64,000 bases of DNA from Glandiceps talaboti (taxonomy: Eukaryota > Hemichordata > Enteropneusta > Spengelidae), in NCBI RefSeq assembly GCF_964340395.1, contig NC_135563.1, positions 16,256,001 through 16,320,000 of the forward strand. The letters are read 5' to 3'. Both the position numbers and the translations under genes were made by a program. Below the pieces are notes generated by a model that did not search any database, was not told where the DNA came from, and saw only the letters and a program-made list of their open reading frames with translations. How positions within the stretch are numbered: position 1 is the first letter of the stretch; the number at the start of each line of letters is the position of its first letter. Below are positions 43,693-58,006 of this stretch, one piece after another.

Positions 43693-46600
43693 CAAAAGAA
43701 TCTATATATCTCAACATAGCCCACATCTCATTCTACTGAAATATACAGACTTCACTTCAAATCAGATATTCAGTTCATCTGATACTGGTTGACTCCCCTG
43801 AGGTCTGAAATATAGAAGGCTGCATGGGTGTTTAAGGAATATTATGTTAAGTAACCTGTCATAAATCTACCTGTCTTCCAAATGCTTTTCACCAAGGTTT
43901 TCACCAACAAAGGTGCTTTTTCATTTATTATCATAAATTCTTTTTTTGAAGGTGACAAGAGTTAGAATCTGCCTCAACTCCAACAGTCTTTACTTTGAAG
44001 GGATGGCTACGTTCATTGAGTATGGCAAATATTGCCAGTTTCCTGGCTGTCTCCCACCAGGGTTCAAAAACAAGGTTGTAAACAGTAAGTATGTCTGCTA
44101 ACTCACAACTTTGACAGAGACATTGCAAAGTACGGCACTAACAGACCAGGAAGTACAGACCAATAAATCTTAATTTCATACAGTCCACCCTATAACATGT
44201 TCGTGAGGTCATGTTTAAGTTCTGTCTTAAGGCTCTTCAAAGTCCACAATAAAAACAACCATGGGCTTTTAAAGAGATCATAATTTAGTCTGTCTGTCAT
44301 GGGTACCACTTGAGTATTTCAAACACCAACCACAACTGACTATATGGACTATGGTCCAAGCATCCATAGTCATGATGATCACAATCTCATGGACAAGTAC
44401 TCATATTGAACAGGAAATCACATTTCTGTATTCAGAGACAAGAGTCACGGATTTTATAGATTTAGACAGCCAAGACTTGAGTGAACAGGTTCCAGATGTC
44501 ATTTGTGTGAAAGTCTAAAAGTAAGATCGAGAAGTTTCCCATGCTTATGTTTGGATTATAAAGGGGGAGAAAGTTTGGTGGATTAGTTGATTTTAAAGTT
44601 TACTCACCATTATTAGCAATTTGGTATGTAATCTATACCATGACATCAAATATCAAGATTTCTCTTTAAGAAGAAATTATTCGATGATACCATGGGTTGA
44701 TCTCGACTGTTTGGTATGAGGATCAATTGCAAACAATCTAATGTTGAAATAATTCTATGTATTCTCTCTCTCCATCTCTTCGATCTTACATGGTACAAAT
44801 TAAGTCTGATGTGAATTTTGAACAAAGTGAATTTATAACAGAATATACAAACTTGTGAATTTTGTTGATACTATCCATTTGAAATCTGCTAAATATTCAC
44901 ATGATGTGAACTCTGTTGAACTCACAGCTCTTGAGTCAACTTAACTAACTAAACAGATAAGTGATCAGAGGTCAGAGGTCATTGTCAAGTTCTGTTTACT
45001 TATACCCTGTTTATTTAAACATTACTTGCATGTGCACTGCCCTGCAGTCTATTCTTAAGCTTATTTCACAATGTCTGCTATAATTGTTAAAATCCAATGG
45101 TTTAAGTTCTCCTATATTCAGGGCTAAAAGGCTTTTATTTCTTTATGATTGTGACAGGAAAATTGCTATCACCATGTGGTACAATCCGTTTTGTGGTTTT
45201 GAACTAAATTCCTATGTAAAATAATCCACAGCAAATGTTTGACTAGGCTATTTCCTTTCCTTTCAAAATATGATATCAGTTTCTCCACTACTTTGATTAT
45301 TTTCCTAAATTTAATAAATAAATATAATCTAAATAGTATAACAACAGTTTTAACACCTGTGATTGCTTCATCTTTTTGTTTCTTAGTTTTCTTATCAAAA
45401 TCAAATTTAAAAATAAATTACATGAAAACTGTGTGTAGTATTTAGTTATTTGTTGACTATATCTTAATTTTTCACTTTTAGTAATTTATAAACTTCAAGT
45501 GTGTCAAACTGGGTACTTTCCATTGGTTATTTGTCAAGGAATTTGCAATTTACAGGTTTTTTTTTTCCTATTTATAATGTTTCCCCTCTGGAAGGAATTC
45601 AATGCCTGTATCACTTGTTGACTACAACTGTGGGTGTTCCTTTCTCCCAGAAGGTATAGTCTGCAGTATGTTTATTGAACAAGGGTGTCGTGTTTGTAGT
45701 TGAAAACACTGGTCCTTAAACAAAACTGGTATCAACACGTGCCTAGGTTCCTGTATTTCTTTCCTGTTTATTTGGCCAAGAAATCCTACTGTATGATAGA
45801 GACTATTTAAAGATGCTGAAAATGCTGGCTAACTGCAGAGTGTCATGTCTTATAGTTCACTAGCACCTGTTATTTAGCACTCCTGGTGTTTTGTATCTCA
45901 CAGAGTTAGCTTTGCAATATCTGTCAGGACATTTGAACTATATTCATTTTGACCATATTTAGAACGATACATTACATTTTACTCGTCTTGTATTTCTAGC
46001 CTTGAATCATAGTCCCTTACATAAAACACTTTTCTGTTGTATAGAATATGAAGTCTCATACAATCCCTGTTCAAAAGTTGAAAATTTAATATAATTTTTA
46101 AAAATTTCAAAACTTAAGTGCCAAATTGTTTGCATTTTAAAATGAGTTTTAGTCTATATACTATCCATTTGGTTTGAATCTAAAGTTGTGCAAAGAAATC
46201 TTCCAATCAAAACCCAATAGATAGCATTTAGACTGAATGAGTTTTAATAGAGAGGGGAAAATCTTGTAATATGTAGACACTGTTTCAGAGCCATATGAAA
46301 TGGGTGCACAGATTCAAGTAGGGACGCTTGGTATTAAACATGACAGGGAAGCAACATAGATTGTACTCAGTGGAGACATACCACCCTTGACCAAAACACT
46401 GTACGGTAGTTTGGGAATATCACATGTATAGTTTACATTGATTCCCAACAAGCATTTAGATGTCCAAGTTACATTGTAAAGTCTTCACTGTTCTTCTAAT
46501 GTGTTACAATGACTGTCAGATCAACTTTAATTGAACTAGCGTTGTTTTCACTCTTCTAACTTTAGATTCACAAGAATGAAAAGATCGAGAAATGGTCCAA

Positions 46601-47890
46601 TTACCGTTGTGCTTTGTATTATCACAACAATCTAATCACATTGGATGTTTAAAAGCCCTGAATAGTATCTTCGTTTTGATTGGTAATGAGTACAGCCAGT
46701 TGAATCAACAATACAAAATTTTAAATATAGGCTTTTGAAATAAAATGTCATCTAATTTGTTTGCTTTTACTTTGATTCATATAGCATTTATCAAAATTAT
46801 CAAACTTGACATATTGATTTTAACTCTGATATGAAACATCTAAAAAAATATTAAAAATTTTTTATGACAGACTATAAAAGTAAATGGCAACATAAATGTT
46901 ATAAAAAGGAATCAGCATGCCTTAAATGTACAATCGATGAGTTTAGTAAAGAATGAGATCAATATCACTCATTTGAGGATATCACTGTTGCTTTTAACAT
47001 TTGTAATATTATCCAGTACTCTATCAGATAAGCGGCTGAAATTTCTAAAACCACAAGACTTTTAGATATATTATATGCTCATTACCTGCCTTATCATGTT
47101 TACAATGTTTGTTTAAGACTAATGGTAGTTTACAAGAAGTCCTGCAGTCTGGACAAATCTCCTCCTGGGACTTGAAGATGTTCCTGATTTATAAGTCAGA
47201 TAAGAACAACCGTTTAAAATGCTAATACTATAGAAACTTGATTTTTGTTGTAACTTTTGTCAAAGTTTTTGAAACTCAATTTTTGTTCTAACTTTTGTAA
47301 AAGTTTTTGCTGAGGATTTGGTCAGACAAGGAGGGTGGGATTGAATCAAAATTTATTTGTTCTGTATATTTAACATTATGCTGGGTGTCAGAAAGCCTAA
47401 GGAAATTCCAATAGATTTCATATTTATTTTACCTTTCACCAACATCCATAACACAATTAAACACTGGCCATGTGTTAGTACAGTTAGTATAACTGCTATT
47501 ACAGGACAGTTCGTAAATAAAGTCAAAATTCTGTGTTTTTATCCAAATCCTCTTGATTGTTTAGGTTGTCATCCAAGCATCAAGATTTTATTAACACAGT
47601 TTTGTTGCCACCAGCTTTCAACAATATTCTTCTATCAAAAAAAACATGTATTAAAAAAACCACATTAAGTTGGGGACAAAAGACTTTCCGACACATTGTC
47701 TGATATCAGGTTCAAAACAGAGATGATTTGATGCCTGTCGAAATGCCGCAAGTCCTCTTTTTATTGAACCTATAGTACATTGTATAGAGTTGTAGGGATA
47801 TGTAACCAGATTAAACATTGCCCCCAAACAACTTGACACCTTGGAATAGGCAAATGTCTTCTTTCTCTGTGTGCTAAAATTAGACCAATG

Positions 47891-48135
47891 ACCATGAATT
47901 TTCTACACTGTAATTAAATGGCTGAACCAATGAGTCTAAATTCTCTCCGGATGGTAATAAAATCATTGTTTTCTATTTTATTGGTGTTTGTTTTGTCACA
48001 ATCAGGTGACTCCTGAATTTTCTACACTGTAATTAAAAGGCTGTATCAATGACTATATAATAAATAATTTCTCTCCAGGTAGTATAAAATCTTCGTCTTC
48101 AACTTTAGTGGTGTATGTTTTGTTGTGATCAGATG
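47891..48135 (+). repeat. Two-copy tandem duplication, about 120-bp unit
   Basis: Both units start with TGAATTTTCTACACTGTAAT and share AATTCTCTCC/ATTTCTCTCC, TAAAATC and GGTGT-TGTTTTGT blocks. Confidence 0.9.
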
Positions 48136-48244
48136 TAAGTGTACAACTACTCATATTCAAATACTTTAAGCTGCATAAAGTTGGGTAATAACTTCACATT
48201 TTTAAAATCAGTGTCAGTGTCTCATTAAAATGCAAGACACATAG

Positions 48245-48526
48245 ACCCTGTCCCCACATAGAACTATAAAGTTGGTTCAAAATCGATTCTTCTGTCCCTA
48301 CATACACGTCAATGGTTTTGTACCCCTTCCACTAAACTGGTTCGAAACTTAACTAGGGGGGTTGGGGGGGTGAGGGGGGTTTCGAACCAATTCAGAACGG
48401 GTTCTTCGATTCAAATCCATTGCTCAGTTTTCTTATTGGGTCAGAAACCCTTTTTTAAACTGATTTAGCTGAATCTATTCAGTTTGAATCAGTTTTGAAC
48501 TGATTCAGTCAGGTGGGGACAGGACT
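48245..48526. mobile_element. MITE-like element, 282 bp
   Basis: The ends are inverted: ACCCTGTCCCCACA on the left and the reverse complement of AGTCCTGTCCCCACC on the right. The same 4 bp, ATAG, flanks both sides as a possible target-site duplication. There is no coding capacity. A G-rich run (48356-48379) lies inside. The family is not known to me. Confidence 0.75.
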
Positions 48527-50489
48527 ATAGAATGATTGTCTCCTGTATAAATTTGACAGTTCACACATATCCTTTCTTTCCCCCCTATCTGTCATTCTTT
48601 TCCTATCTGTCATTCACGATCTATTCTTTCTCAAGCTGTCATTTTGCCTTGCAGTGTTGACTTGCCTGCAATCAAAATATATGCAGAGACAACACATAGT
48701 GGTTCACTTACACCTACTTGTTACAGGATCACTATTGACAGACTACAGAACACAGAATGATGGAAGGAGACAATATGGAGACTACGTAATGACTAAACTG
48801 GTTTATAATTAGAGGTGAACCGACCACACCAACCTATCTCTCAATGACTGCTCTGCACCTAACTGTCTAGACAATATGACTCTAGCACACAGACTATCTC
48901 TTTATGCATACAACGTGACAACTTGTAAATTTATACAGGAAAATTAAATTTAACATTATCACATTAAAGATGAATGATACTGAAAATCACAGTCCCTCAA
49001 TGATTATGAGAGTCACATTGAATGATGTTTTGTTGTCAGTTTATTGAAAAGGTATCATGTTGACTCAATTTTTTCGGTCACTTTTAGTCATGAAGTAAAG
49101 AATGTCAATACTGTTACCGGAATTTAAACTTTGATCAAACTTTAATCACTGCATATCCATCAGATTAAAGATAGAATAGTATAAACATGGTCAAAATAAC
49201 TTTGAGTAAAGATGGCATAAATAACAAATCATCAGTATACGCTTGGCAGAATATCATCACATTAGCCTACACTGCAGCAGTGCTATCATCTGTATATTGC
49301 AACAGAATATGTCCTGCATGCTTATGAAAAAGAACAAAGTTTGATTGTTATACTTTTGTTAAAATATTACACTAGTTGATTATAACTGTTGTACCAAAAA
49401 GTTTATAAGTTTTAGAATAGAATACAAAATAGTACATGAGAAATTGACAAAATTTTAGGATTTTTCTCTAATTTTGTAAGTAGCAATTTGTGTTTCAAAT
49501 GAGCCCATACTAGAAAAAAGATTCATTCTAATAGTAAATTAAATGTTCTTTTCTTCTGTAGGTTTAGTTTTTACTAGTGAGCAGATAAAAAAATGTTGAT
49601 GTTTTCATTTATTTTTGTCATTTGTTTGCAAGGAACCATGATATATGTGTTAAATATATAGTCTTTACTTTGTTAAAGGATCTTAGATAAATACATGGTC
49701 ATCAAGGAGGGAGCTGATACTTTGTATAGAGTAGACGAATTTGAATGGTCTGTGTCTTGCTTTAGTAACAGCCTGTCGTTCTCTTTTACCATTGCTTTTA
49801 CCCTAGGGTAAAAAGGAAACAGTTAACTGTTTTTGTTGGACGTGTGCTTAGTGAAGTGTTGTAAAAGAACTTCAACCAGGTAAGTTTAGTAATATAAGCT
49901 CAGTTCTTTTTTGAAATCTCGGACAAGCTGAGCCCAAATCAAAACACCCTTCAGCTGTAATATACCCTTAATGGTGATACGGTTAAGAAACAATGACATC
50001 AAATGGTGAAATTTTGCTGAAAGATTGCAAGTATGCAGTTCCCACAATCCAGTCAATGAACGAAGCATAGCTGATTGTGATTAGTTTTGACGTAGTGAAG
50101 TTTGTTGGTTTGTTGCTGTGGGCAGCGTTTTAGTATTCGTGTAGACAGAAATGTATGACCTCATTCGTAAGGTATGCTGTGAAGTAAACTAAATGCTGTT
50201 GTAACTTTCCTTTATACTGGCACTGTCTATCTATATGTCAACGGTGTCTTACAAGTCAGATGCACTCAGAATAGTAGAACTGTTACCTGTCAAAATCAGT
50301 TTGTCATTCACTCACTTATTCAGAACCATTATCAGTATCTGAAAGCCTGAGAGTTGTCATGGTTGCAAATCATCACTTCCAATTTTATATCCAATACACT
50401 TGTTTGATTTTATCATGTCCTAGCAGATTGGTTTCCATAGTGACATAATACTGCCATGCTTGGTGGGTCCACAGTCATGATCAGGTCTA

Positions 50490-50811
50490 CAATACAAATG
50501 ATCAATTTTCCAGTCCCATGATGCATTGCGTCAGACAATGTCACTTATGTTGTTACGTTTAGGCTTGTTTTGTCTTTATTAAGTTTGAAATAACATTTTC
50601 ATTTGTCAAATGATGGAATCACGTGTTGACCTCTGTAATTGGGAGTGATTTTAGAAAACAAAGACTACATGCATCAATGACAGAGAAGGTAATCCCCAGG
50701 GTATGGCTAGAAGACAACCACCCGCCTGAGTAGAATGTGCAAATTAACCTGCTGCACTTACAGAATACATGACATTGTATGATGTGGGATGCATCTTTGA
50801 ATGGACAACAG
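50490..50811 (+). repeat. Dispersed repeat family R1, copy 3
   Basis: It aligns with the copies at 4928 and 15112, with the shared blocks TTGTTACGTTTAGGCTTG, GAAATAACATTTTCATTTG and GGGATGCATCTTTG. Confidence 0.85.
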
Positions 50812-52062
50812 TAAAATACAAGACATGAGAGAACATTAAACTCTGGAACAAGGCAAATTCACATTACAGTAACACTCCTGGCTTGCAATGAGGTATGTCT
50901 GTTCAGGCGTGTCTAACTCACAAGACGAGTGCGAATTTGGGGGGACTCCTGGAGCAATGACTCGAAAAGTCGGGGACGATTACTCACACGGAGCCCGCTA
51001 TGTTTGCAGGGCCTGGGTGACTCTGGGATATGTACAAATTTACATTGATGTTCATTTACATTATGACTTCATTTGAATAATCAAATAGTCTGCAATCATG
51101 TGATTTTCTATTACAACCAATCAGCATGCATGCATATTTTCAAAGTTCAATACCAGGTTTACATTGCTACTAACAGTAACACAGACTGCTTGTATACCAG
51201 AGCTAGCATAGTCACAGATACAGTATAAACAGGCTATGTCATTCAAACAGAAATGTTTTGTATGATATGTATTCCACAAGGTCACCACTAAAGTCTCTTA
51301 GATTAGTTACGGTTACATATCCTGTAACAGAACACCTTGTTTTCATAATATTCTAGTATCATGCATCAATTCACTTTGGCTTTCATTTGATATATTTTCC
51401 GATAATTTTATCTATTTTCCATTTACAAATCAAGAAATATACAAAGACTGATAAAAATCAAAGTAATTTTATCATACAGAAATAGACAAACTTGAGTAAA
51501 AAAACTAGATATGGGGTGGGGAGTATATGTGCTAACACACTTGAAAGAAATAATTTCAGTACATGTCGAGCGTAGTGAAAATAATAACTAAATTCAATTT
51601 GGTACGTTAGACAAATCAATAATCGTAATGAAGTGCTATTATGAAATTCTCTTATTAAGATGTATGTACAAAAGTGAATAATACTTAAACTGCATTTACA
51701 CAAACTTAAAAGCTCACTGTGGCAATTAATTTGACTTAATTATCTATGAAAAATACTCGTAATTGAGACAAACAACACTGATGTATCACCATTAATAGTT
51801 ACGTCATTATGATTGTAGCTCACCTCCAATTGACTTTTTGCGGTTGTTTGGTAACATGTAGAAGTGAATAATGTAGCAAAACATACACAAATTGAGTTTG
51901 TAATGTGAAGATGACATGTAAAGCAGTTCACAAAGACGACCATGTGAAATTATCAAAGCATATTTTAAGTAAAATATTTCATGTCTGTTTCAGAATTTGG
52001 TCAAATTATTTCTCCTAATCAATATGGAAAAAAACCAAGTTGAATGAGATATTATATGACTT

Positions 52063-52245
52063 GCTATGGAACGTACACTTCATTTTCAGCAAAACCACTA
52101 ACATATTGCTATGGAACACTTCATTGTCAAAGAAACCACTGTGACATATTGCTATGGAGCACTTCATTTTCAGAGAAACCACTGTCACATTGCCGCATTC
52201 ATCGTCAGTGAAACCACTAAGACATATTGCTATGGAACATTTTGT
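52063..52245. repeat. Minisatellite, about 42-bp unit
   Basis: Four to five units contain TTGCTATGGAACACTTCATT and GAAACCACT. Confidence 0.92.
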
Positions 52246-52256
52246 TTGGAGATACA

Positions 52257-52275
52257 CCCCCCCCCCCCCCCCCCC
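52257..52275. repeat. Poly-C tract
   Basis: Nineteen consecutive C directly after the minisatellite. Its length may be unreliable. Confidence 0.9.
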
Positions 52276-52832
52276 ACTATGCTACAGAACATTTCATTTT
52301 TACTGGAAAATTAGGAAAATGGAAACAAAATCCTTTCCCTATGCATATTTCATCACAATGAAATAAGAAAGATTATCCTCTTTAAAATCGTGTACATCTA
52401 ATTTTTTTCAGATTCTCACATACCTTTGACTTGTGTTGTTTGCTATCTATCTACATTCCCAAGATCACAAGTTTGTTGGGTTTATTGATACCCAAATAAA
52501 CTAGTTGATGTACAATTATTTATTTTGTCACCTACAGATTCAGGGTCATTGAGGACAATATCAACCTTCAGTGTTGGAGTTAAGTTTACTCTCTACAATA
52601 CAGTAAGTTTACTAGCATGACTTCATTTGAAATTCAATCCTCAAACTCATTTATTTGAATAAACTGAGAAAGAACTTCGCAAGTTCATGATAAAAGCCAT
52701 TGCACTTAATGTCAAAGTTCAAGTTCGTATTCAGTTTTGATTATTTAAAAAAAGAACAAATTTGATTATTGATCATTTTCACAGATCAATCTATTGACTT
52801 ATTGATTAATCAATTACTACCTCATGATTTAT

Positions 52833-53185
52833 AGATTGATTGATTGATTGATTTGTTTGTTCATTAATTGACTAAGTTTCTACTCTCTTGACTGAATAAT
52901 TGTTCAATAGATTTATCAATTGATTGATTGGTTAGTGTGTTGAATTGATTGATTTACTAACTTTCCTACATTCTAGATTGAATAATTGATTGATCGATAG
53001 ATTGGTTTATTGATTGATTGATTGGTTTGTTGGTCAATTGACTCAGTTTCTACTCTTTTGACTGAATAATTGATTAACAGATTGATTGATTGATTGATTG
53101 ATTGGTGTATTGATTGATTTACTAACTTTCCTACATTCTAGATTGAATAATTGATTGATTGATCGATAGATTGGTTTATTGATTA
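52833..53185. repeat. Higher-order (GATT)n repeat
   Basis: GATT runs are embedded in a two-copy larger unit of about 170 bp that shares TTTCTACTCT-TTGACTGAATA and TTTACTAACTTTCCTACATT. Confidence 0.9.
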
Positions 53186-56100
53186 ATTTATCAATGAATC
53201 AGATACTCATCACTGACTTTAATCTGACTGACTCATATTGTATGGATAGAAAGTGATGTCGAATGAGAGTACAGCGACAATTAGCAACATAAAATTATTA
53301 TTACAGAACAATTTACTAAAGTATATGACATCCAAATAGTTCATGTATGTTCATTAACAAGACTCTCAGCTACTAAACTGAACGACAATGCTACAAGAAT
53401 AAATCTTTCATTCCGTCCCACAGCTGTACACAGAGCCCTGGAAGCATTAGACACGCACTCCTTCAGTAATCCCGGGATGACATAAAAATCGTAATTACAC
53501 TCGTAGTCCAGCCATGCACGTACACTTACGTTAATGCCATCTCTTAAATGCATTAAGCAACTGTTTTTTTGAGACTATGATCGGAAATACAGCCACGTTT
53601 TTCAAGTCTTGATGGTCTCTCCTTCAAATTGACAAAGCTATATATGTGGTTTATGTTATTTTGGAATGTTTACTCCTCACTTGGGTATCCTGTTTATAAT
53701 TGCATTCTTCTATTCAAGTGTTTCTGCTGCATTGACTTCTTATTGGATAGGGAGTACTGTGCTCATCTAATGCCACACTGCGGAAATGGAACACAAAACC
53801 CACAGCAATGCAACAGGAAGTGTACGCCTTGTGTCTTGCCATTCAAGAATGAAACGCAATGAGAATACCATCTTAAGTGCAACTTTTTCTCTCTCTTTAT
53901 TATATGGCTGATGGACCTTTCTAACAGTTCAAAGTTCTCCGCAGTCCAAAATTTCTGATGCACTTTGTACACATAAGGAGAGTATCATTTAACAATGTTT
54001 TCCTAAAATCCCTACAAATATTTGTTACTAAGATACCTCATACAACAACAAAAAATATCACCTGTAGGAATTGTTTACCTGACAGTAGTCAGGTATAATA
54101 TCATAGTAATATCTGCAGCATACTGACAAAATTACAGAACATAAATGAGAACAAAAACAAACTTTTGTTGTGTTCCTTAACCATTCCTGAAAACTATAGA
54201 TAAAACTTTAAATAGCCAATGACAGACAATGATTCAATGATCCCACCAATACTAATACGTAACAGAATATCAAGTTATCACGACTGGCATTCTTGTTTTG
54301 TTGTTGACATGTAATGTGTTTGGTGAACTAGGATGTTTGTTTCATGTGCGATATTTGTTACTTTGCATACTCATAGTCAAATTTCTGCCACATCTTTTCT
54401 GTAGTAAAGGAACAACAACTGTTATAATCACATACTGTTTGTTACAGACAGAATCACAAGTTTGAGACAGTATCTCCAAATATCTGAAGATATACCTAAG
54501 CCGGATTTACCTACTTACAAGTAGTTAAACACTGACATACCATGCAGAAAAGATGTCACACTCAATCCCCGATTACTGTCCAAAAACTTTCAATTCCTTT
54601 GGGTGTTCATTATTAAGAAACTAATAACAAAAACTCCAACTAATACTTGGCTGGTATGAGACAAGCACAATAGAATTTGTATCTGATCATCTCCGTGTGG
54701 GATAGGTATGAAAAACCTTTCTAGCTGATAAATAAAGTCATCCACAATAGTTGCCTATAGACTGACAAACACCAAGTGTTGATGACTTCATTGTTGTCAA
54801 CTCAGCAGGAAAACCGGTCAGTTTAACTCCATCCAGATAATACACACTAAATACTTGGTGGTCAGAAACGCTGACAAAAACCACGTCTCATCACAGACTG
54901 GTGTTTAATGACCTGAATATAACCTCAAAGCAGATAGTGAGGCTGTAAGACCAGTTGGCTCCATAGCTTTCTCTGCAATGCAGTCAAGTGGAAGGAATGA
55001 ACCTCCCTCCCTCGCTCGCCTGACCGACTTCGAGTGACAAATTTCCATCATTATTTAAATCACTTGAACTTTTATTTATCCTTGGCATATGTTGCCCAAC
55101 ACAAAACTAAAAAGTTTCCAAGTGAGCATCACATCAAAACATGTCCAAAAATGTTTGACAAGTTGATGGACACAAGCAGACATATACCTATGTCCAGTAC
55201 TGAATAATCTATCAGAACAAAAGGTACTTCGTTAAATTGTGTGCCTCATTATCCCAGCTTTTTGTGCTTCTTCACCAGAGCATTCTAAATTTGGGACAAA
55301 AAGTAAACAGCCACTGGGGAATACAGTTTAAAGATACTGATAACCCAATGGTACTCACTTCTATCAGTCTGTCTATCTATACATCAGTTTTGGTGGTTTC
55401 ACGCTTGTGTTCTAACTCCCCTGATAGTTGGTTTTTGCCACTTCAGTGAAATGCTTCTACTGGAGATAAAGATCTGAGAACTTTTCAAAGGGAAGTATTT
55501 CCAATTGTTAGAAAGTAAATTACATAGGGACATACCATGCACTCAAATGAAGTTATTCAATTCTCAAGTACCCTCTAACTTGTGCGATAGTGAAACTTTG
55601 AATGCAGAGAAAATGAGTGAGAGAAAGTCATGTTAAAGTTTTTATCCAATACTTATAATAGTAGAGGTATGATTTTCAGTCAGAAACTTTTTAAGTAAGC
55701 ATGACAAACAGCCATCCACAAGAATTAATGCCAGTACACTACAGAATTTCAACAATCTGGCTAAAAAAAAAAACCAATACATGTACACTTCTGGCATTGT
55801 GTGGAAAAAAATGAAAAACATTGAAAAATAGACTGTCACTTGGAAGTTTCCCATACTAGTGATAAATGAAGGCTTTTAAGATTTGAAAGTGTACAATGAT
55901 AAGCAATGAGAGATATGTCTATTCTAAAGTTTCTATCATATCATAACTTTCAAAACAACATTGAAGAATATTAAGCAGATGTCACATCAAAGTTCGCAAA
56001 GTTGATTTTTATATATTTATATATTAACCTGAGACTTTTAATAAATTTGGTACTAACATATAAACATCTTGTATTTGTTATTATGATTAACTCTTTCCTA

Positions 56101-57257
56101 TCTCTCTCTTCGATGACATCTGTACGCATTTATTGAAAGTGATTTTGCACCCTTTCAAAATATATAACAGTTGCTTTCTTGCTGTATATTATCACTAGTT
56201 CTCATATCCCTACCATCTCAGCTTTCTTACTTATGCACTGTTTTCCATTTTTGCTTGTTTTCCAAGGCTCTATTGCCTCTCCAAGGAAAGACAGCCTACG
56301 GCCAATCATGGATCACACATAAATATTGACATTTTTCCAGACAGTATTGCTTTGCCCACATTCTGGACTCCGTTTATAAATATTACACACAAGGTCGTCG
56401 GAAACCAAATGCAGCCATGACCTCCAACGAATTCAAAGTTACTGAACATCAACTTGGACTACTCATACTGCAGCCCTGAGGTATAATCTGTAAAAGTGTC
56501 CGACATGATGTACAAAGTCTAATATTTCATCTCAGCTGTACTGGATTACAACCACTGCATTGAGAATGGTGAGAAAATCTAGATATCGTCACATACTGTT
56601 TGGTTTTCTCTTATTTAGCATAACAGTACTGGTATGACGACCTACCTTAGTGAGACAAGGGTAGGCTGCTTTATTAACCACCTCTATTGTATTTTGGGTT
56701 TGTTTTAGTATATGAAATTACATGGGTGGGGTGAAGGTAGTTCTGTTGAGTGAACATAAATCTCTGTGCCTACTCTATTCATTACAGTCACTGTAATCAC
56801 TCATGTTAACTTTTTGTGATGTAAAGTTGCTCAAAATTGTTTTTGCTAAATTTTGAAAAAAAGAACAACATTGTCATTCTCCAAGAACTTTCACTTTCAT
56901 TTGAGCTATTAAAGAAATCATATTTCCCTTACAAAATATTCAGGCTACTATTTTTCACCTTTAACAGAATCTTCATTTGATCTATAGTTTGGAATTGAGT
57001 TCCTTCTATGTAAGATTTTAGACCCCTTGGTTACAGAGCAGGGTAAACCTTGTAGACAGCTACATTTTACATGCAATTTATGTTTCTTTCTAAAGCTCGT
57101 AAAAAAGGAATCTCTTGCAAGAATTTACCATGTCAATTTTTTCAGGTTTTCGTTTAAACAACATAGAAGTGAGAATCTGGTAAAATTTATAGTGTTTGAG
57201 ATTTTAGCACCCACTTACAGCAGGGAAAATCGAGTACATTTGACATCATTTGTCAAA

Positions 57258-57440
57258 AGACTTGTCTTGGTGTTACAATCTCAAGAAACTCTCCTCACCA
57301 ACAAACCAAGAGTAATCCAATTTATTTTTGAACAGGAATCTGTGCTGAATTTTAAAATTACAAAAACATCTGTGCTAAATCCACTTGGATATCATACTGG
57401 TGTGGAGATCTTCATGACATAGAAACACCAAGACAAGTCT
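57258..57440. repeat. Perfect 17-bp inverted repeat, 149-bp spacer
   Basis: AGACTTGTCTTGGTGTT at 57258-57274 is the exact reverse complement of 57424-57440. Weaker similarity continues outward on both sides. Confidence 0.8.
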
Positions 57441-58006
57441 CTGGGCTAATTTGACATGACCTCTGAGTAACTGTTTTTACAATGGGGCAATGTAATTCAG
57501 GTCGATTTTACTGGCATTTACACACAAGAACCCCTGTAACACAAATATTGGTATGCAGGTAGAGATAGATTTCAGTTTAATGGGACAGGGAATCAAGAAA
57601 TATTATCTGTGCGTTGTAAAGTCAATTGTAAGTCACTTTCTCTTCCTCTAGTTTGTCTATTTATCAAGCTAACTTATTGACTTACATGGCAAGTGTGAGG
57701 TCCCATGGGACATGACATTTCACCACAACTCTACCCTTACTACAAACTATTCCCACATATACGCTACACCTTAACAAAACCATCAAATGGCATGCTTTGT
57801 GAGAATATACATAAGTTGTGGATGTTTGTTTTGTGTTTATTTATTTGTTTTCATATTCTTTTGTATTTTAGTAAATATGCAACCTTAGAAATTATAGTTA
57901 TTACTGGAGTATGAAGTAACAGCCTCACTGCACTAGCTGGAACTGGAACATTTTTTGAAACTATTTTCTTAGTTATAATGTCTTAATCATAATATCATAA
58001 ACCCTA

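Noticed and set aside
50888-51076. Relatively GC-rich 62-codon plus-strand frame
   Set aside because: Short and next to R1 copy 3; no recognisable domain. It may be repeat-derived.
53341-53553. 70-codon minus-strand frame with several Cys
   Set aside because: Cys spacing does not fit EGF, LRRNT or LRRCT, and no family was recognised.
54662-54670. miR-218 seed-like TTGTGCTTG on the minus strand (vertebrate Slit genes host miR-218)
   Set aside because: Only nine bases match, and no complementary arm for a hairpin lies nearby. A shorter match at about 1524 fails for the same reason.
57027-57422. 131-codon plus-strand frame, the second-longest in the window
   Set aside because: No recognisable domain, AT-biased composition as in the surroundings, and it overlaps the inverted repeat at 57258-57440.
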